64,000 bases of DNA from Vibrio sinensis (lineage in GTDB: Bacteria; Pseudomonadota; Gammaproteobacteria; Enterobacterales; Vibrionaceae): the NCBI RefSeq assembly GCF_003605645.1, contig NZ_QVMU01000001.1, positions 248,001 through 312,000 on the forward strand. Direction: 5' to 3'. The position numbers and the translations under genes are program-made. Below the pieces are notes generated by a model. That model saw only the letters and a list, made by a program, of their open reading frames with translations. It had not been told where the DNA came from and searched no databases. Below, piece by piece: positions 63,299-64,000 of the stretch (the stretch's first letter is position 1; every line of letters begins with the position of its first letter).

Positions 63299-64000
63299 AT
63301 GAATAAACAGTATATGCCCATTATGCTCAGCGTTGCGGTTGTTACAGGGTGTGGTGGCGAATCAGAGGCAATATCGGCAAACTCACTATCGAGTGGAGTA
63401 TTTTCGTTTACTGGCGACTTCATTGAACAAGAAACAGTGATGGCATCGTTAACGATAGAAGATCAAGATGGTATCGATCAAATGGAACTAGGTTATCGTT
63501 GGTATGACGATATGGGCGTTATATCGGTGACAGAACAGCTTGTGTTAGAACCTAAAGACGTCGGTAAAAATATCCATCTTGAAGTGACATTTACCGATGA
63601 TATGGGTAATGAAGAGACATTAACGAGTCAAACTTATACTGTTGAGCCAAAGCACGAGTTGGCTCTTTTTTATTCAGCGAGCAATTATAAAATATCACAA
63701 GTGAAATCGACAGATTTTGGTCAGTCATGGTCATCTGAATTCAAAATTGATCAAGATGAAACCGACCCTGACGCTGCTGGTTACTATCCTAATGTTGCCA
63801 GTGATGGTAAGGGAAATATCGTCGCGGTATGGACATCTGAATATGTTGATGCCTACGGAGGAGAATACGATCCCGTCTTTTCTTATTCAAATGATAATGG
63901 GTTAACTTTTAGTGATAAAGCTCTTCTTAATCCAAGCGATGTTGCGGATTCGGAAGGGGATGAAGACCCAACAATTGCGACAGATAAGAATGGGAATTGG
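63299..64000 (+). CDS. Lipoprotein with sialidase-type Asp boxes (3' end outside window)
   Basis: The frame is open from the ATG at 63299 (AAGGA shortly before) to the window edge, 234 codons. The signal 'MNKQYMPIMLSVAVVTGCGG' has a lipobox VTGC, so the product is a lipoprotein. A beta-sandwich-like segment (about 30-115, 'ITQ'-free, with 'LGYRWYDDMG' and 'LEVTFTDDMGNEETL') precedes the start of a beta-propeller: 'STDFGQSWSS' and 'SNDNGLTFSD' are Asp-box (S-x-D-x-G-x-T-W/F) repeats of BNR/sialidase proteins, and 'YPNVASDGKGNIVAVW' is a repeat blade motif. It may be an exo-sialidase-like or carbohydrate-binding surface protein; the catalytic Arg residues would be beyond the visible part, so enzymatic activity cannot be judged. 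Confidence 0.75.
   Translation, partial: MNKQYMPIMLSVAVVTGCGGESEAISANSLSSGVFSFTGDFIEQETVMASLTIEDQDGIDQMELGYRWYDDMGVISVTEQLVLEPKDVGKNIHLEVTFTDDMGNEETLTSQTYTVEPKHELALFYSASNYKISQVKSTDFGQSWSSEFKIDQDETDPDAAGYYPNVASDGKGNIVAVWTSEYVDAYGGEYDPVFSYSNDNGLTFSDKALLNPSDVADSEGDEDPTIATDKNGNW

Overview
The window reads as a chromosomal segment of a Vibrio or close Vibrionaceae relative. The support is family-level recognition, not a search: a VieS/VieA-type c-di-GMP sensor pair, a CsgD/VpsT-type regulator, a secreted multidomain chitinase, an RND pump without its own TolC, and a mannose/fructose PTS locus laid out like one I remember from V. cholerae. Base composition is moderately AT-rich, most genes have good Shine-Dalgarno sites, and I see no rRNA, tRNA, CRISPR array, transposase or prophage.

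Layout: 1-1.1 kb holds the 3' part of a eukaryotic-type glutathione synthetase. 1.4-5.1 kb is an acid-resistance pair, a PotE-like antiporter and AdiA arginine decarboxylase. 5.2-10.9 kb (minus strand) holds vieS, vieA and an orphan NifW-like gene. 11.3-20.1 kb is a LysR regulator (AllS-like) followed by a seven-gene operon: BiuH-like cysteine hydrolase, DUF2877, FdrA, YlbE/DUF1116, carbamate kinase, a free-standing allophanate-hydrolase C-terminal-like protein and a CodB-like permease. 20.6-26.5 kb holds a chitinase, an HdeD-family membrane protein, KatG and a DUF2750 protein. 26.6-33.3 kb is a complete D-allose locus (rpiB divergent from alsBACEK, then alsR). 33.8-35.2 kb is a Dcu-type dicarboxylate transporter. 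35.5-41.1 kb looks accessory: a serine-protease-like lipoprotein, a three-gene chaperone/usher fimbrial operon and a CsgD-like regulator. 41.2-45.6 kb is an RND efflux pair. 46.6-55.0 kb holds a TPR membrane protein, a NIT-domain chemoreceptor, a RidA-like protein, an NDH-2-like oxidoreductase, a DAACS symporter and cytochrome b561. 55.1-63.0 kb is a mannose/fructose-family PTS cluster with manA, an AraC regulator and a IIA protein carrying an HPr-like domain that lacks the phosphorylatable histidine. The window ends inside a lipoprotein with sialidase-type Asp boxes.

How the genes may work together: the 12.8-20.1 kb operon is the strongest candidate for an unusual system. It joins a hydrolase close to biuret hydrolase with the FdrA/YlbE/YlbF set (reported as a carbamoyltransferase on oxalurate in E. 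coli) and a carbamate kinase, but the window has none of the allantoin-pathway enzymes. This suggests ATP-yielding breakdown of biuret, allophanate or another ureido compound imported by the CodB-like permease. The PTS cluster has two IIABC proteins with different domain orders and a separate IIA/IIB pair; near-identical 46-bp direct repeats between the divergent PTS and AraC genes look like operators.

Start codons were re-chosen where Shine-Dalgarno spacing or homology favoured an internal start. All functional names rest on remembered motifs and family alignments; no database search was run.
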